NCBI RefSeq assembly: GCF_016902615.1 | Contig: NZ_JACJMB010000009.1 | Span: forward strand, 18,821-82,820 | Direction of reading: 5' to 3' | DNA: 64,000 nt | From: Collinsella tanakaei | Lineage (GTDB): Bacteria > Actinomycetota > Coriobacteriia > Coriobacteriales > Coriobacteriaceae | In this document: in pieces, positions 60,779 through 64,000 of the stretch | How the letters are laid out: each line of letters begins with the position of its first letter | How positions within the stretch are numbered: the stretch's first letter is position 1 | Notes under the pieces: model-generated | Database searches by the model: none | Seen by the model: only the letters and a program-made list of their open reading frames with translations | Told to the model about the DNA's origin: nothing | Made by a program: the position numbers and the translations under genes

Positions 60779-63282
60779 CAGTCGACACCCACGAACAGGC
60801 AGCCGGCAGACGTCTTGGGCAGGCGCCGTGCGGGCTGGCGCCCGGCGCGCGCGGCCTCGAGCGCCCGGCGCGCGCGGGCAACGAGCTCGGAGAGCGCATC
60901 GGGGGCAAGCAGCGTGCCGTCGACGGCGAAGCGCGAGACGCCGGCGGCAAGCAGCTTGCCCATCTGAGGCGTAAGGTCGAGCGGATACCCGTCGTATAGG
61001 CGGCTGCGCCCGTGGATATCGGTGCGAACGGGCAGGACCTTGCCGTCGATGTTGCGCAGCGAGCACGCGCGCGTGCGCAGGCGGCAGCGTGCACAGTCGT
61101 GGATGCAGGCGTTCGCGACCTGCAGGATGCAGTGCTCGCTCGTCATGACGCGGGGCGCGCCGGAGACGATAAGGCCGACGGGGACCGTGGCGTGCGGCGC
61201 GATGCGCTCGATCTCTGCAAGCGTGAGCTCAGGGGAGAGCCAGAAGCCCGCGGCGCCGTGCGCCTCGAGCGCTTGCAGGCAGGCGACGTTGTGGACAGGG
61301 ATGCACGTGCGGATCTCGGGCGCTGCACCGCGCTCACGGGCGAGCGCGAGCTCAGAGATGTTGCCGACGGCGGCGGGCGCCCCGCTGGCGATCCACGGCT
61401 CCAGGCGCTCATGGTCCGCGGCGCGGCATACCTCATCGAGAATCGGCGTGATGCCCATCTCGCGGGCACGGGCGGGATCGAGGCCCGCGGCGTCGAGGTC
61501 GTCGACCGTGAGATAGATGTGGTCCGCCCCCGCCTCGCGGGCGGCGAGTGCCGCCTCGAAGGAGGTGGCGATAGCGCAGATCTCCGGCTCGAAGGGCTCT
61601 ACCTGCCCGACGGTCGCGGTCTCGGCGGTCGTCGCGCTCTGTGCGAAGGGGGAGAGCTCTGCGAGCGCGTCGGAGCGCGCGCCGTAGCCGGCGCAGATGG
61701 CGCTCTCGAGCGCGGCGCATGCCTGCGCGCGCACCTTGTGTACGGCGGAGAATCCCATCCCGCAGCCCTCGTCGAGATCGATGTCGAACGAGGCGGCCTC
61801 GAAGGGGGAGGATCCCATGCGGCCGACATGCTCGATCAGGTCGTCGGCCGTGACAGCCTTCGTGCGTGCCGGCTCGACGGTAAAACCGGTCGCCTGCGCG
61901 CAAAACGAGGGATCGTCGACGCAGGAAAGCTCGACGCAGAAGGGCTCACCGAGCCTCGCGCGCACATGGACGTCGACGGCGCGCTTGCGGGCGACATCGC
62001 GATGGAGGGCCGCGGCCGCCTCGTCGAGGGCGGCCTGGCTGCGGATGAGGCGCACGAGAGCGCCGGCGGGCATGGCGCGCGCGGCACGGCACTCGATCGT
62101 CTCGCCCGCGGCGGCGTCCGCGGCGGCGGTCACGGTCAGGAACTGGTCGAACTCATCGTCGTGGCGCAGCTCGAGCAGGTCCCCTTTGCCGACCGGCTCG
62201 TCGAGGCGGATGCGCACGATGGCGGCGCGCACGCGGCGGTCGTCCGGATGGAGGCCGGCGGGGTTGTTCGCGCGGCGGCTTCCCAGGACCTCGCCGACGA
62301 TCTGGCCACGGTTGTTGGAGCGCTCGTAGCTCATCATCTCGTCGCCCGAGGTGCCGTGCTGGTAGGCGCTCGTGAAGTCGCGGTTGAAGCAGCGCTTGAG
62401 GCGGCGTGCGCGGTCGCGTGCGCGGGAGGGATCCATCTCGCGGTGCGCGAGCACGTCATCGACAGCCTCGCGGTAAGCGCGGGTCACCGAGTAGACGTAA
62501 TCGGGCGCCTTCATGCGGCCCTCGAGCTTGAGGGCGCCTGCGCCCGCGTCGATGAGCTCACCGAGCATGTCGACCGTGCAGTTGTCGCGCGGGCACAGGG
62601 CGCGCTCGCGACCCGGGGTGGGGATGACCTCACCGTGCTCGTCGAGCAGCTCGTAGGGCAGTCGGCAGGGCTGCGCGCACATGCCGCGGTTGGCCGAGCG
62701 CCCCGAGCAGGCGAAGCTCGACAGCAGGCAGACGCCGGAATACGAGAAGCAGATGGAGCCGTGGGCGAAGACCTCGAGGTCGATGCCCGCCTGCGCGATA
62801 TCCGCGATCTCTGAGACCGAAAGCTCGCGCGAGAGCGTGACGCGGTCGGCTCCCGCCTCGCGACACCAGATGGTGCCGCGCACATCGTGGATGTTCGCCT
62901 GCGTGGACACATGGAGCTCGAGGGCGGGCATGAGGCGCTTGACCTCGAAGAACAGGCCCCAGTCCTGGATGATGAACGCATCGGCGCCGAGTTCGGCGCA
63001 GCGGCGGATGAGCTCGAGGGCATCGGCCATCTCGGTGTCCTTGATGACGATGTTCACGGTCACGTAGACGCGCGCGCCCGCGAGATGCGCTGCCCGGCAG
63101 GCGTCGGCGAACGCCTCGTCGGTGAAGTTCGTGGCCTTGCGGCGCGCGTTGAACGAGCCCATGCCGCAGTAGATGGCGTCGGCGCCGGCGGCAAGCGCGG
63201 CGGCGAAGGGCTCCGGACCTCCGGCAGGGGAGAGGAGCTCGGGGTAGGTGGGTGCGACAAGATGATCAAAGGACCGCGACAT
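60778..63282 (-). CDS. U32 peptidase-family protein (TrhP/RlhA-like) with C-terminal extension
   Basis: 834 residues from ATG 63282, preceded by AAAGGCG. The N-terminal U32 domain has PELLSPAGGPEPFAAALAAG, QDWGLFFEVKRLMP and EVFAHGSICFSYSG with following Cys residues (RSANRGMCAQPCR). A collagenase-like region follows, then a second, weaker U32-like part ending in a CxxxCxxC set (HDCARCRLRTRAC). U32 proteins such as TrhP and RlhA hydroxylate RNA bases, so an RNA role fits the coupled pseudouridine synthase gene (inference). Confidence 0.82.
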   Translation of the reverse strand: MSRSFDHLVAPTYPELLSPAGGPEPFAAALAAGADAIYCGMGSFNARRKATNFTDEAFADACRAAHLAGARVYVTVNIVIKDTEMADALELIRRCAELGADAFIIQDWGLFFEVKRLMPALELHVSTQANIHDVRGTIWCREAGADRVTLSRELSVSEIADIAQAGIDLEVFAHGSICFSYSGVCLLSSFACSGRSANRGMCAQPCRLPYELLDEHGEVIPTPGRERALCPRDNCTVDMLGELIDAGAGALKLEGRMKAPDYVYSVTRAYREAVDDVLAHREMDPSRARDRARRLKRCFNRDFTSAYQHGTSGDEMMSYERSNNRGQIVGEVLGSRRANNPAGLHPDDRRVRAAIVRIRLDEPVGKGDLLELRHDDEFDQFLTVTAAADAAAGETIECRAARAMPAGALVRLIRSQAALDEAAAALHRDVARKRAVDVHVRARLGEPFCVELSCVDDPSFCAQATGFTVEPARTKAVTADDLIEHVGRMGSSPFEAASFDIDLDEGCGMGFSAVHKVRAQACAALESAICAGYGARSDALAELSPFAQSATTAETATVGQVEPFEPEICAIATSFEAALAAREAGADHIYLTVDDLDAAGLDPARAREMGITPILDEVCRAADHERLEPWIASGAPAAVGNISELALARERGAAPEIRTCIPVHNVACLQALEAHGAAGFWLSPELTLAEIERIAPHATVPVGLIVSGAPRVMTSEHCILQVANACIHDCARCRLRTRACSLRNIDGKVLPVRTDIHGRSRLYDGYPLDLTPQMGKLLAAGVSRFAVDGTLLAPDALSELVARARRALEAARAGRQPARRLPKTSAGCLFVGVD

Positions 63283-63632
63283 GTGCGCCTTTCTGCAGGT
63301 ATGGAGGGTGATATCGCTCATGAGTATAGCGTGGCCGCCTGCACCCGCCGAAAGAATCCGCAGGGTCAGCGAAAAGCCATGGCGCCGTCGGGCGCGCATA
63401 TGACGCCGGTGGCAGATAAAAAATTCTCAGATTCGATAAATTACTTGCACGCGGTCACGCAGGGGGATACCATCGAGGAAGCGAGGTGGAGACCCGAGGG
63501 CCTCTGCGCGCTCGGGGCCTCTCGTGCCTTATATGGCCCCAGATACGCAACGGATGCCGAGGTCCACAATAGCCTCCGGACACCGGCATCCGTTGTGTTC
63601 GACTCATTCATCCCAACAGCAAAGGAGCTCCC
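63283..63632. promoter_or_regulatory. Divergent region with ridA promoter and leader hairpin
   Basis: 350 bases without a gene. TTGCAC (63445-63450) and TACCAT (63468-63473), 17 apart, form a plausible ridA promoter. A 12-bp inverted repeat CAACGGATGCCG/CGGCATCCGTTG (63548-63595) lies in its leader. The U32 gene would be read leftward from the AT-rich part near 63420. Confidence 0.5.
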
Positions 63633-64000
63633 ATGGACAAGAACGTCATCTCCTCCGAGAAGGCCCCGGCGGCCCTCGGCCCGTATTCCGCCGGCATCAA
63701 GACGGGCAACATGCTGTTCCTCTCCGGTCAGCTCGGCATCGACCCCGCCACCGGCAAGATGCCCGAGGGCATCGAGGCCCAGGCCGCCCAGTCCCTCGCC
63801 AACATCGAGGCCCTGCTCGCCTCCGAGGGCGCGACGTTCGACAACGTCGTGAAGACCACGGTCCTGCTGGCCGATATCGCCGATTTCGCGAAGGTCAACG
63901 AGATCTACGCCTCCAAGTTCACCGAGCCCTATCCGGCCCGCTCCGCCTTCCAGGTGGGCGCGCTGCCTGCGGGCGGTCTCGTGGAGATCGAGGTCATCGC
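63633..64000 (+). CDS. ridA: RidA-family deaminase, partial at the right edge
   Basis: 122 full codons are present, so the last few residues of the usual 125-130 are missing. ATG 63633 follows AAAGGAG. MDKNVISSEKAPAALGPYSA, FLSGQLGIDPATG, and the catalytic Arg in PARSAFQVGALP match RidA, which hydrolyses reactive enamine/imine intermediates from PLP enzymes to ketoacids. It acts in the cytoplasm. Confidence 0.92.
   Translation, partial: MDKNVISSEKAPAALGPYSAGIKTGNMLFLSGQLGIDPATGKMPEGIEAQAAQSLANIEALLASEGATFDNVVKTTVLLADIADFAKVNEIYASKFTEPYPARSAFQVGALPAGGLVEIEVI

Overview
The window is one continuous stretch of a high-GC anaerobic bacterial chromosome. An actinobacterium of the class Coriobacteriia, close to Collinsella, fits best (inference). 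Support comes from the actinobacterial style of RpoB/RpoC and ribosomal proteins, an [FeFe]-hydrogenase beside oxygen-sensitive redox proteins, frequent GTG/TTG starts behind strong AAAGGAG sites, and a dehydrogenase resembling gut 12-alpha-hydroxysteroid dehydrogenases. No tRNA, rRNA, CRISPR array, prophage or transposase gene was found.

Layout. 1-8.6 kb (minus strand): a partial 2H phosphoesterase (thpR), a small HTH protein, a patatin-like lipase, a DUF3516 helicase, an AbiEi/Vsr-like protein, then an RNA-modification block (trmB, a GNAT enzyme, a Trm9-like methyltransferase). Divergent from it at 8.7 kb are elp3, a spermidine-synthase-like gene and a CapA-type lipoprotein. 13-24.6 kb: an Lhr-like helicase, a small methyltransferase, an ABC importer with permease and ATPase fused, an [FeFe]-hydrogenase, and a BrxD-like ATPase with a TerB_N-type protein. 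24.8-33 kb: a flavodoxin-like Fe-S protein, an aminotransferase, a LytS/LytR two-component pair, an amidohydrolase and an APC permease. 33-36.7 kb: rplJL with an L10 leader and attenuator, galU, and an aquaporin. 38.4-58.9 kb: rpoBC, the str operon (rpsL-rpsG-fusA) with rpsJ attached, and a rearranged S10/spc cluster ending at rplX. 59-64 kb: a 12-alpha-HSDH-like SDR, an RluA-type pseudouridine synthase coupled to a U32 peptidase-family protein, and a partial ridA.

Main points of interest. (1) Three 180-182 bp elements with 24-bp terminal inverted repeats and fast-diverging interiors form a MITE-like family. Two of them bracket 16.3-24.6 kb in opposite orientation. (2) The Lhr-like helicase and the terB-brxD-like pair have promoters with the same arrangement: a LexA-like GAAC-N4-GTTC box, 4 bases, then a TATGST -10. 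This suggests one split, damage-responsive defence or repair system. (3) A Trm9-like methyltransferase lies divergently next to bacterial Elp3, which suggests an mcm5U34-type tRNA pathway. (4) RpoC ends in an alpha-CTD-like helix-hairpin-helix domain and an acidic tail, and RpoB has a remodelled, longer fork-loop-2 segment. (5) rpsJ is separated from the S10 operon, tuf is missing after fusA, and the spc operon stops after rplX. (6) Long perfect palindromes lie between several genes.
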